Source: an uncultured Flavobacteriales bacterium
GTDB taxonomy: Bacteria; Bacteroidota; Bacteroidia; Flavobacteriales; Crocinitomicaceae
Direction: 5' to 3'
Assembly (NCBI GenBank): GCA_946482515.1
Contig: CAMLRS010000001.1
Location: 248,001 to 312,000 of the forward strand
DNA length: 64,000 nucleotides
How positions within the stretch are numbered: the stretch's first letter is position 1; each line of letters starts with the position of its first letter. A program made the position numbers and the translations under genes. Under the pieces are notes generated by a model. The model had not been told where the DNA came from, did no database searches, and saw only the letters and a list, made by a program, of their open reading frames with translations. Shown in pieces: positions 33,803 through 41,198 of this stretch.

Positions 33803-34171
33803 CTACGAAGTCTTCACACGCTTCACCAACAGATACGCCTGAATCGCCAGGAAACAGAAAAACAGCGCCATAAAATGGATACTCATCCCGCGGAAATGGT
33901 CGGATAACTGGAACCGCGCTACGAGAATAAAGGTCATAGCTGACAGCATCTGAACAGTGGTAGCAATCAGGAAGCGCTGTACATTCACCTGCGGATCTTT
34001 AGGCGGCTTCAGGGATGTAATGAGCGAGCTCAACACGAAAATGGCCCACACGAGCGCGATCGAAAGGATGGAATACTTGGAAAACCACTGTGAAAAAGCC
34101 AGGGCGAGCACACCTAAATAGATTCCTGAAATGCCGGTAAAAGCGAAAAACTGCTGTCTGAAACTGTTCAT
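33803..34171 (-). CDS. Four-TM membrane protein, ATP synthase I-like by context
   Basis: 122 residues with four hydrophobic segments (about 10-27, 32-52, 68-86, 94-115), separated by a short polar loop (KPPKDPQVNVQRF) between the second and third. It starts next to the AtpZ-like gene's stop. In Bacteroidota an AtpZ-like gene and a small AtpI-like membrane gene commonly precede the ATP synthase operon, downstream of SprE/PorW (recalled gene order). Here no atp structural gene follows. The assignment rests on size, topology and position, not on a motif. Confidence 0.55.
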   Translation of the reverse strand: MNSFRQQFFAFTGISGIYLGVLALAFSQWFSKYSILSIALVWAIFVLSSLITSLKPPKDPQVNVQRFLIATTVQMLSAMTFILVARFQLSDHFRGMSIHFMALFFCFLAIQAYLLVKRVKTS

Positions 34172-34438
34172 TTAATTGTCTTTGGACATATTGATGACTT
34201 CCCTGATCATAAGGTACAAGGCCGCCGCCACACCGAACAAAGATAAGCAGATTGTCCAGGCCTGACCGCCCGGGTTATATTTCCTGTCGAGAAAAGTGCC
34301 CAGCCAGGCAAATCCACCAATGGCAACGCCCATCTGGATCGCCATCGAGCTGTATTTACCATAATTGCTCAGCGATTTTTTCGGTTTCGAATCGTTTGGG
34401 TTTTCCGATGAATCGGGATCGGGATGCTGCTCTTCCAT
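34172..34438 (-). CDS. AtpZ/AtpI family membrane protein
   Basis: 88 residues. A polar, acidic N-terminus (QHPDPDSSENPNDSKPKKS) is followed by two TM segments (SMAIQMGVAIGGFAWLGTFL and WTICLSLFGVAAALYLMIRE), with the DRKYN motif in the loop that is characteristic of the AtpZ/F1Fo assembly-accessory family. Such proteins help assemble the c-ring or supply Mg or Ca to ATP synthase. It lies between SprE/PorW (divided by a repeat-filled spacer) and the AtpI-like gene; the ATP synthase genes are not in this window. Confidence 0.8.
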   Translation of the reverse strand: MEEQHPDPDSSENPNDSKPKKSLSNYGKYSSMAIQMGVAIGGFAWLGTFLDRKYNPGGQAWTICLSLFGVAAALYLMIREVINMSKDN

Positions 34439-34483
34439 GATGTATGCTTTATTACAAGATACAATCTTTTTTGGATTTTAAGA

Positions 34484-34620
34484 TCTACCTGTCGGCAGAC
34501 AGGCTTCAGGACTTTTAACCGCAGAGGACGCAAGAACAATCCAACATTAAGCCTTAAAAATCCGCGAAGCGTCCGCTGTGGTGGAAATCATCGTCTTAAT
34601 GTCCTGATGTCTTGAGGTCA
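34484..34620. repeat. Repeat cluster between SprE and AtpZ genes
   Basis: A palindrome variant (TCTACCTGTCGGCAGACAGG, 34484-34503) is followed by TTCAGGAC, then an inverted pair (ACCGCAGAGGACGC near 34519 with GCGTCCGCTGTGG near 34570), then GTCTTAATGTCCTGATGTC up to the SprE stop. No gene is seen. Confidence 0.6.
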
Positions 34621-34628
34621 TCCGGAAA

Positions 34629-37265
34629 TCAATAGTATTCTTCGAAGAATAGGTCGTATTCCGCAACTTTTTCGGTCTGGAAGAGCGTTTTCATGTTCTC
34701 GAAGGAAATGTAGATGATCTTTGCTTTTTGCAGATCGAGCAGGTGCTTGCGCGTTTTCTTGAACGTGGACACGTATTTGGCAGCATCCATTTCGTTCTTG
34801 AATTCTTTCACCACGATCACGCTTCCCTTACCCAGGATTTTGGAGCTGGTGTTGAGCTTATCACGGCCGAAGAATTCGCGGTTGAACTCGGTCACTTTGT
34901 CTTTCGCTGTGCTGGAAGCTTCTGATTCCGACAGGAAAATGATCACGTGCATCGGAACGCCGTCTTCGAATTTGTAAATGGATTTATTCGTGAAATCAGC
35001 CGGCTCGTTGGCAGAGTAGCCGTTCAGAATGATGTTTTTCATCTCCGTCGCTCTTGCTGCTTCAGGTGTTCCCGGGTATTCCGCAATCAGGGAATCCAGC
35101 GTTGGGAGCAGTGTGGTTTTATCCTCATTCAGCTTGGCTTGTGAACGGGCTTTCAGCAAATAATATTTGGAACGAAACTGGTTGTCTTTCTGCTCGGTGA
35201 TCACCTGGTTGGCTTTGAGCAATACCGGGTAATGCAATCCGCGCTCGAAACGATCGAGGTCGGTCAGGTATTCCTGCTCAGCCAGCTTTTCCCGCTCTTT
35301 TTTCTTGATGAAATAATCCGGATCGCGCAAATAACCCGCATAATCGGACGTCGGATAGTTGGTCAGGATATAATCCTTCTGTCGCAGCGCCGTTGTATGG
35401 CTTTGGTCGTAGAGACGATAGATCTGGTAAGACGCCAACAGCTTGTATTCGCTTTCGAAAGGTTTGTCGAGAATGGTCTGGAATTGCGTTTCAGCGAGTG
35501 TTTTCTCATGCAGCTGATCCTGGTAGATCCGCCCCGCGTCGTAGTAAGCCGACATCATACGCTCGCGTGAGCCTTGCAACGTGGAATCGTTGAGCGGAAG
35601 TTTGGCCAGCAGCATTTCAGGCGTCAGAGAATCCACAGACGGTTCCTCTATGGCCGTTTGCTGGTCCACTGAATCGGCATCCGGATCTTTGAAGGACGCA
35701 AAAACAATTTTTTCGCTGCGGCGCCAATCGTCTTCGTTCTCGCGTTGTCCCCACTGGCGTTTGAACTCATCGAATCCTTCGTTTCGGGCCTTTTCGTTGT
35801 TCCAGTACCATTTGCCGCCGCTGCCCGGATTGTTCTTTTCCGCCATCGCCCGCAGTTCACGGGCACGGTCAGCTTCGAGTCTTTTGCGCTGCTCGTCTTC
35901 TTCTTTCATCTTCTTGACGAGCTTTTCGGCAAATACACGACGATCGTCTTCGCTCATGGAAGCAATGCGCTGTACGCTGTCTTCGTAATGCGCCGTTTCA
36001 ATGGCCACCACAAGGTCCTGCAGCTTGGCAGCTTTGTTGCGCACGCCCTCCGCATTCGGATAATCTTCCGGGATCACGTTCGCGCAGCTGTCGTAGTATT
36101 TCTGGGCGCGGACATAGTCTTTTTTGTTGAAGTAGAGATCGCCCAGCTTTTCAAACGACATGCCTTTCTGACGCGGATTGCTCAGGGAATACAGGGCCGA
36201 GCTGGTATAATGCCCGATAGCCTGCGGCTCGTTGCCTTCCTGCTGGGAAATCAGCGCCAGTGTGTAATAAATCTGATCGCGGAATTCACGGTTCTTTTCG
36301 TCGCGGAGCATTTTCTGTAAATCCTGCTTCACTTTGGTGCCGCCGTTGAGGGCGCGTTTCAACCGGGCATTGAAGTTCATTTCGTAGCCACCGTTGTATT
36401 TAAGCGCTTTGTCGTAATGAGCAGCTGCCTCTCCCGGGTTGCCGGTTGTTTCGTAAAGCTGTCCCAGGATGAAGTGGATGCGGGCTTTATCAGCTGATTT
36501 TTTAGCGAATTCGAGCGATGCTTCGAGTGCCTTAATCTCGCCGTCCTTGTCGCCTTTTTTCTCGGCCAGCTGAGCGCGTGTCAATTCCAGCTCGAAACGC
36601 AGTTTTTTCGGGAAAGCCGGTGGCTCTTCGTCGTCTTTCGACGATTTGGATTTCGACTTGGATTTGGACTTGCTTTTTGATTTCGATTTGCTGTTGGAAG
36701 CTTCAACGGCCTTATCGAGGTGATCGAGGCTGAAGTTCGCTTCGGTAAAATTCTCCTGCTCGATGAAGGTTTTAGCTTTCCAGATTTCGGCCGTATAAGT
36801 CGACGGATCGTTGGAGAAAAAGCGCTGTACGTATTCGAAATTTTTCTGGGCCAGCTCGTAATCGCGGCGATAGTAATTCGCAATCCCGATCGTGATCCAG
36901 TTCTCATCGATCCAGCGGTTGTGCTCTTCTTTTTTCTTGGAAGGCTTGTCGGTTCCCGGCATAGCGTGACGCTGGATCACCTTCGTACACTTGGCAATTG
37001 CCGTATCGATCGGTGCGTACAGGGCCACTACCTCTTCCTCGGTTGGAAGCGGGCGAATGGTCAGGACGTTGTAATAATCTTCTTTGAGACCAGATCTGTA
37101 GGTATTGAGCGCGTCGCGGAGCAGGTCGTTGGCGTTGAAATACCCGTTGTAATGAGCTGTTGTGCCGTGGTAGGTACGTGAAAGCAGCGTATTGCGCTCC
37201 GTGGAACAGGCGGCAATTACAAATACAAGGAACAATGCGACAAAGGCAAGTTGTTTTTTCTGCAT
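34629..37265 (-). CDS. sprE: T9SS lipoprotein SprE/PorW
   Basis: 878 residues from the ATG at 37265. The lipobox is visible (VFVIAAC, Cys20), so it is a lipoprotein. The N-terminal ~350 residues contain TPR-type helical pairs (YYRRDYELAQKNFEYVQRFF, ILGQLYETTGNPGEAAAHYD, LGDLYFNKKDYVRAQKYYDS). A Ser/Lys-rich low-complexity linker (SKSKSKSKSKS) lies at about 195-215. SprE/PorW is a component of the type IX secretion and gliding machinery needed for secretion of CTD proteins. This agrees with the several T9SS cargo genes in the window. The C-terminal part is less typed. Confidence 0.87.
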   Translation of the reverse strand: MQKKQLAFVALFLVFVIAACSTERNTLLSRTYHGTTAHYNGYFNANDLLRDALNTYRSGLKEDYYNVLTIRPLPTEEEVVALYAPIDTAIAKCTKVIQRHAMPGTDKPSKKKEEHNRWIDENWITIGIANYYRRDYELAQKNFEYVQRFFSNDPSTYTAEIWKAKTFIEQENFTEANFSLDHLDKAVEASNSKSKSKSKSKSKSKSKSSKDDEEPPAFPKKLRFELELTRAQLAEKKGDKDGEIKALEASLEFAKKSADKARIHFILGQLYETTGNPGEAAAHYDKALKYNGGYEMNFNARLKRALNGGTKVKQDLQKMLRDEKNREFRDQIYYTLALISQQEGNEPQAIGHYTSSALYSLSNPRQKGMSFEKLGDLYFNKKDYVRAQKYYDSCANVIPEDYPNAEGVRNKAAKLQDLVVAIETAHYEDSVQRIASMSEDDRRVFAEKLVKKMKEEDEQRKRLEADRARELRAMAEKNNPGSGGKWYWNNEKARNEGFDEFKRQWGQRENEDDWRRSEKIVFASFKDPDADSVDQQTAIEEPSVDSLTPEMLLAKLPLNDSTLQGSRERMMSAYYDAGRIYQDQLHEKTLAETQFQTILDKPFESEYKLLASYQIYRLYDQSHTTALRQKDYILTNYPTSDYAGYLRDPDYFIKKKEREKLAEQEYLTDLDRFERGLHYPVLLKANQVITEQKDNQFRSKYYLLKARSQAKLNEDKTTLLPTLDSLIAEYPGTPEAARATEMKNIILNGYSANEPADFTNKSIYKFEDGVPMHVIIFLSESEASSTAKDKVTEFNREFFGRDKLNTSSKILGKGSVIVVKEFKNEMDAAKYVSTFKKTRKHLLDLQKAKIIYISFENMKTLFQTEKVAEYDLFFEEYY

Positions 37266-37329
37266 GGGTATGATCAATCCGAATATTTACGCGTATGTGT
37301 ATAACTGCGAATTGACAAATATATTGTTT

Positions 37330-37498
37330 TTCAGTTGTAGAGTTGATGGGTTGGTGAGTTAATGAGTTGACGGGTTGGTGAGTTGGTGAGTTGGTGAGTT
37401 GGTGAGTTGGTGAGTTGGTGAGTTGGTGTTTAATGATAACAAACTCTAAAACTCTAAAACTCTAAAACTCTAAAACTCTAAAACTCTAAAACTCTAAA
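37330..37498. repeat. Two adjoining tandem repeats, GAGTTGGTG and ACTCTAAAAC
   Basis: The left half (37330-37427) has about ten 9-10-nt units of the type GAGTTGGTG. The right half (37439-37498) has about six 10-nt units of AACTCTAAAA. GAGTT in the left arm and AACTC in the right are complementary, so the two halves can pair into a ladder-like hairpin. No spacers, so it is not a CRISPR array. Confidence 0.75.
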
Positions 37499-37499
37499 A

Positions 37500-37575
37500 C
37501 TAATTATCCTTTCGTCTGAAATCGCGGTTATTGATAAAAACCCAGCGCAACGTAAATTGCTCCGATATTCTAGAA
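37500..37575 (-). pseudogene. Remnant of a duplicated outer-membrane-type gene (C-terminus only)
   Basis: The minus strand encodes TLRWVFINNRDFRRKDN before a TAG at 37502-37500. The intact gene at 39165 ends ASLRWVFINNRDFRRKDNN. Upstream of this block the match is lost. It is therefore the tail of a second copy, now cut off from its coding body by the gene at 37596 and adjoining the tandem repeats. Confidence 0.7.
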
Positions 37576-37595
37576 GATAACCGAAGAAATGGACT

Positions 37596-39092
37596 TCAGC
37601 GAATAACGCTCCAACGATAAGGACAATGCCCGTATCGGATTTTAGCAGAAAAAAGAACCACTTCTCCTTTTTCGTTGATAAAAGAGCAGTTCTTTACCGG
37701 GACTTCGTTTCTCACTTCCTTGAAATCACTATAAACTGATTTCGAAAACCCTCGACCGTCAGATAATTTAAGAGTGTATAAAGCTGCGGAGACAGGTGCC
37801 ATGTTTGTCTTCAATGTCTCCTTAAGTTTACCCGAATCATCAAAGTTCCCTCTATATTCTGCATAGAACAATTGTAGCTGTTCTGCCGACTCATTTACAT
37901 ATATATAAGCCATTTCTCTTTCATGATGCCAAGTCCAAAGAACTTTCTTATCTGCAACCCCTATTCGTGATACGATGGTATGCCAGATCATCGATTCTCC
38001 ACCTGAATTATAAGGCCCCTTATCCCATGTGATTGTTGTGTTAGGAGAACCAGAGATTCCAAGATTCGGAGTTCCTAATGAAACTCCACCTCCTCCTATT
38101 GCCCCCGCCGAAACAAATAAAAAAGAACCGTCATTCAACATACGGATCTCCTGCAACGACTGCACATCCAACCCCTCGACCAAGTCATCATTTATGATTT
38201 TCTTAAGCTGGAATTTGTCCCATATAGCCGGATCTGCCATTTTATCGGCTTTCAATAAGATGGAGTCTTCCAATTTTACCTGACCAAATTCCATTTTAGC
38301 AGTATAATAGCCGGACATATTGTGAGATCGATCATTAAAACACAACCCTCCAAGCAACACTTTATCATTATTGATCTTACACAATCGAAAACTCCCTAAT
38401 TGATAGGATTGGCTCTGACTTATAAGCTCCTCTTTTTCCAAAGTGGTTGGAGTTAAAACCAATACCTGAGGCGGTCTCTCCGAGAATCCGGTTATGGTAT
38501 TGAATTTTCTTCCTTCGAAAATTGCTATTATTTCATCTCGGTCGTTAACGACAATACTAGCACATTTATAATTAACCTTGCTTTCTAGTGCAAACTGATG
38601 TTCATACGATTCTCTTGAAATCAGATTCGTTACAGAGATAAAAATAGGATCATCCCTTTTTTCATTTTTAGGATTTCCAATAACAATTATGTGATGATCT
38701 ATATGCTTGATCTGAAGATGATATGCACTTTGCTTTTCCACTAGAGGAAGCGAATCAACCAACTTACAATCAGAATCATATCGATTCAACTGAATCACTG
38801 GATTTTTCTTTTCTAGAACGGAAACAGAATACAATACATTGTTTTCTATGAACCATTCTATGTGTCCATAGAACTCACGCTTTTCGAACTCCTTAAGAAA
38901 TTTCAGTGTATCATAATCAAAAACAACAATCCCACCTGTGGTTACATCAGAAGCCGATGAAATAAACAAGCTTTTTTGATCAACTTCACCAACATATTTT
39001 TTTAGAGCCAAATCCTCATGGTCAACAAAGTTCTGTGAAAGGCATGTATTAGTTATCAACAAAATGAAGACCGTAAGAATGTTAATGTTCAT
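37596..39092 (-). CDS. AT-rich secreted protein of unknown function (498 aa)
   Basis: A signal peptide (NINILTVFILLITNTCLSQ) precedes a protein made of short beta-strand blocks such as HIIVIGNPK, DEIIAIFEGRK and NDKVLLGGLCF, suggesting a propeller-like fold (inference). A Gly-rich patch (SAGAIGGGGVSLG) lies near residue 345. There is no catalytic motif and no T9SS domain. The gene is distinctly AT-rich and lies between the intact outer-membrane-type gene (39165) and a remnant of a second copy (37500). In size, signal and composition it resembles the gene at 3785-5320. A TATTTTTAT box lies about 16 nt upstream. Confidence 0.75.
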   Translation of the reverse strand: MNINILTVFILLITNTCLSQNFVDHEDLALKKYVGEVDQKSLFISSASDVTTGGIVVFDYDTLKFLKEFEKREFYGHIEWFIENNVLYSVSVLEKKNPVIQLNRYDSDCKLVDSLPLVEKQSAYHLQIKHIDHHIIVIGNPKNEKRDDPIFISVTNLISRESYEHQFALESKVNYKCASIVVNDRDEIIAIFEGRKFNTITGFSERPPQVLVLTPTTLEKEELISQSQSYQLGSFRLCKINNDKVLLGGLCFNDRSHNMSGYYTAKMEFGQVKLEDSILLKADKMADPAIWDKFQLKKIINDDLVEGLDVQSLQEIRMLNDGSFLFVSAGAIGGGGVSLGTPNLGISGSPNTTITWDKGPYNSGGESMIWHTIVSRIGVADKKVLWTWHHEREMAYIYVNESAEQLQLFYAEYRGNFDDSGKLKETLKTNMAPVSAALYTLKLSDGRGFSKSVYSDFKEVRNEVPVKNCSFINEKGEVVLFSAKIRYGHCPYRWSVIR

Positions 39093-39164
39093 TTCCTATT
39101 ATTTGGCGATAAAAATATACAAAGATTGCTAATCGAACCCAACTCACATTTACGCACTTCCCAA

Positions 39165-39668
39165 CTAATTATTATCCTTCCTCCTGAAATCCCGGTTATT
39201 GATGAACACCCACCGCAGTGACGCATAGAAGGTGTTGACATTCCGGAAGCCTTCGTGGGGTGGCATGAGGTGAACACCGAGCTGGAAATGAGCCTGCAAA
39301 AGCTTGTAGCCGACGTTCGGGGAGAATGCAAAACGGTTGTAGGTGTAGTCGGTTCGCCACGAAATGCGCCCGCCGTATGTTAGGTTCAGTCGACCGATCT
39401 TGAACCAGTAGCCGAGCTGGGCGCCCATTACTTTTTGCTTGAAATTGTAATCGAACTGCAGACTGGCGGCATGTGTTTGCGGCTTCACCAGTTTCAGCTG
39501 CTGCCATTGGCGCTCCACACCAAAATTGAAGTTGAGGTATTTGCCCTGCTCTAAGCCAACATAAGGACCGGTTTTGACCACATACAACTTGCTTTCGTAA
39601 AGTCGGCCTTTTTTGAAGAGCTGAGCATTTGCCAGAATCGGAAAGGAAATAAGAACGGAAACTAACAA
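39165..39668 (-). CDS. Outer-membrane-type beta-barrel or surface protein (167 aa)
   Basis: I chose the TTG at 39668, giving the signal peptide LVSVLISFPILANAQ; a longer frame to 39749 runs through an intergenic CTCCCCC repeat and would not yield a signal peptide at its start. After KKGRLYESKLYVVKTGPY come alternating strands (NLTYGGRISWRTDYTYNRF, SPNVGYKLLQAHFQLG, FYASLRWVFINNRDF) ending in aromatic residues, as in small outer-membrane beta-barrels. The C-terminus is duplicated as a fragment at 37500. Family and function are unknown. Confidence 0.7.
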   Translation of the reverse strand: MLVSVLISFPILANAQLFKKGRLYESKLYVVKTGPYVGLEQGKYLNFNFGVERQWQQLKLVKPQTHAASLQFDYNFKQKVMGAQLGYWFKIGRLNLTYGGRISWRTDYTYNRFAFSPNVGYKLLQAHFQLGVHLMPPHEGFRNVNTFYASLRWVFINNRDFRRKDNN

Positions 39669-39682
39669 AATTTGTCGGCAAA

Positions 39683-39718
39683 TATCCTCCCCCTTAGTCC
39701 CCCTCCAAAGGGGGAGAT
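39683..39718. repeat. CTCCCCCTT / AAGGGGGAG hairpin repeat (uninterrupted copy)
   Basis: CCTCCCCCTTAGTCCCC and CTCCAAAGGGGGAG form a 9-bp stem. It is the empty counterpart of the palindrome-interrupted copy at 19821-19877, and it overlaps the region upstream of the 39165 gene. Confidence 0.7.
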
Positions 39719-39726
39719 AGTTCCGG

Positions 39727-40365
39727 TTATTTATCTCCATATTTCTCATGAATCTCTACGATCTGTTTGGCGTCATTGGCATCGATTCCCAGGCTGTCGG
39801 CCACTTCTTTGGCGCGAAGCACCTGTTCCACCGTTAAGCCGGTACTGTCTGCTTCAGGCTTTAACGCGTTTTGGATGAAAATGGTACTTTCCGAAAGCGC
39901 TGGAACGGTTTTTAATGAAATATCGCGTACAGGCTCGTAGAGCAACGACGATTCTTTTTTCTCCTGCGGGAAGAAATCGCCTTTCTCATCGTAGGATTCG
40001 ATCAAGACCAGCAATACGCTCAGGATGTAGAGCATTTTCAGCGTCGCGAAGATGATGCCGAAGACTTTGTTCACGGGACTCAGATTCACCACTTTCACCA
40101 TCTTTTCGACCACTTTTCCGCCGAAATAGATCATGGCACCTACGCCCAGAAAGGTAATCGTGAAGGCCACAACCGGCAGGTAAGGCGAATCCCACGAAAA
40201 CGTGTCTTTGAGCCACAGGGCAACAAAATCAGAGAAATGAATGCCGACGTAAATTCCCACCAGCAGCGCCAGCAGGGTAAACAGCTCAATGATAAAACCG
40301 TGCTTGAATCCTTTGTAAGCCGCATAGCCAAGCGGAACAAGGATCAGGATGTCGAGGAAATTCAT
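39727..40365 (-). CDS. CvpA family membrane protein
   Basis: 212 residues with four TM segments in the first ~130 residues (NFLDILILVPLGYAAYKGFK, LLALLVGIYVGIHFSDFVA, VVAFTITFLGVGAMIYFGG, IIFATLKMLYILSVLLVLI). The KGFKHGFI motif near residue 19 is the CvpA hallmark. CvpA affects colicin V production and membrane stress tolerance in other bacteria; its exact job is unclear. The ATG follows TAATTTTCC by 3 nt. It is independent of its neighbours, which face the same way but with gaps of >50 nt. Confidence 0.88.
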   Translation of the reverse strand: MNFLDILILVPLGYAAYKGFKHGFIIELFTLLALLVGIYVGIHFSDFVALWLKDTFSWDSPYLPVVAFTITFLGVGAMIYFGGKVVEKMVKVVNLSPVNKVFGIIFATLKMLYILSVLLVLIESYDEKGDFFPQEKKESSLLYEPVRDISLKTVPALSESTIFIQNALKPEADSTGLTVEQVLRAKEVADSLGIDANDAKQIVEIHEKYGDK

Positions 40366-40446
40366 GGAGGAAAATTACGTAACAATCCCGCTGTCCGGCT
40401 TTCACGCACGCTGGCTTTTGCACGTCGGGTTGTTAATCACCCGTGC

Positions 40447-40495
40447 AAAAAGACAGTAGACCGAAAGACGGAGGACGGAAGACCGATCAGCCTCT
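40447..40495. repeat. AGACCGAAGACGGAGGAC repeat
   Basis: Purine-rich words (GACAGTAGACCGAAAGACGG, AGGACGGAAGACCGATCAG) form the complementary-sense version of the GTCTTC repeats seen elsewhere. They end at the stop codon of the LURP-like gene. Confidence 0.45.
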
Positions 40496-41131
40496 TCTCC
40501 GCTCGAGCAGGATCATCATCATGAGCGAAAGCATAATGCGCTCGTCATCGCCGGCCTGGAATTCATCGAGCTTATCGAGCTTGAACGAACGTCCGAAAAA
40601 GGAAGGAGATTTGGACAAACGCGCCACTTTCTGGCCATCATTGTTGCTTACCGCATATTTCGGATTGCACAGGTAGCCCGTGAAAATGCCCACGATCGGA
40701 ATTTCGTTCAGCAAAACATCGCCGACTTTTGCCCAGGGGTTTTCCTCCTGAATGCTGTAGCTGGAAACATTGTCGTTGCGGAAAATGTTGTAGCTGGCTT
40801 TCCACAACGATCGCATGCCTTTTCTTCCCATTCTTCCGATCAGGTTTCCATCGGCGTCGGTAAAGGAATAGCTCGCGTTGAAATCGATGATACGGTCGGC
40901 ATCGATCTTGTTCATCAGGGTCGATTTCGATTCGTTGGTATAGACCATGATGGCTTCTTTGAAGCGGAACATTTTCTGACGCACGTACGCCACTGTCTGG
41001 CCGTTCGCATCCGTAGCCACAAAATCGTTGGCCAGTGTCCCGATCCGGAACTTAAAAGTGATGGGATAAGCGAATTCCTTGTAATTCTGAGGCGTGATCA
41101 CCTGCTCGTCCAGTAGTGTCGTTGTTTCCAT
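40487..41131 (-). CDS. LURP-one-related / tubby-like protein (214 aa)
   Basis: The central region is a barrel-like domain with FKFRIGTLANDFVATDANG, VAYVRQKMFRFKEAIMVYTN and DADGNLIGRMGRKGMRSLWK, matching the LURP-one/tubby C-terminal-like fold. Bacterial members are poorly characterised; some bind lipids. There is no signal peptide, though the C-terminal half has a hydrophobic stretch (VGDVLLNEIPIVGIFTGYL). It sits between CvpA and the P450 gene, both minus strand and with gaps of ~70-120 nt. The family assignment is moderate. Confidence 0.55.
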   Translation of the reverse strand: METTTLLDEQVITPQNYKEFAYPITFKFRIGTLANDFVATDANGQTVAYVRQKMFRFKEAIMVYTNESKSTLMNKIDADRIIDFNASYSFTDADGNLIGRMGRKGMRSLWKASYNIFRNDNVSSYSIQEENPWAKVGDVLLNEIPIVGIFTGYLCNPKYAVSNNDGQKVARLSKSPSFFGRSFKLDKLDEFQAGDDERIMLSLMMMILLERRRG

Positions 41132-41198
41132 GAGTTCGATTTTCAGTCCCCAATATCCGAAATATTTCAGGACCGGCAGCAGAACGATTCAACAATCG

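Noticed and set aside
34519..34588. Possible structured RNA or tRNA-like gene (inverted CCGCAGAGGACGC)
   Set aside because: The stem is simple, there is no anticodon arm or conserved T-loop, and the words recur in other spacers; it is better called a repeat.
37330..37498. Possible CRISPR array
   Set aside because: The units are directly adjacent 9-10-nt tandem repeats with no unique spacers, and no cas gene is nearby.
39669..39749. Longer N-terminus of the outer-membrane-type protein
   Set aside because: The extra codons are a translation of the CTCCCCC repeat (residues such as NYLPLWRGTKGED) and would bury the signal peptide inside the protein.
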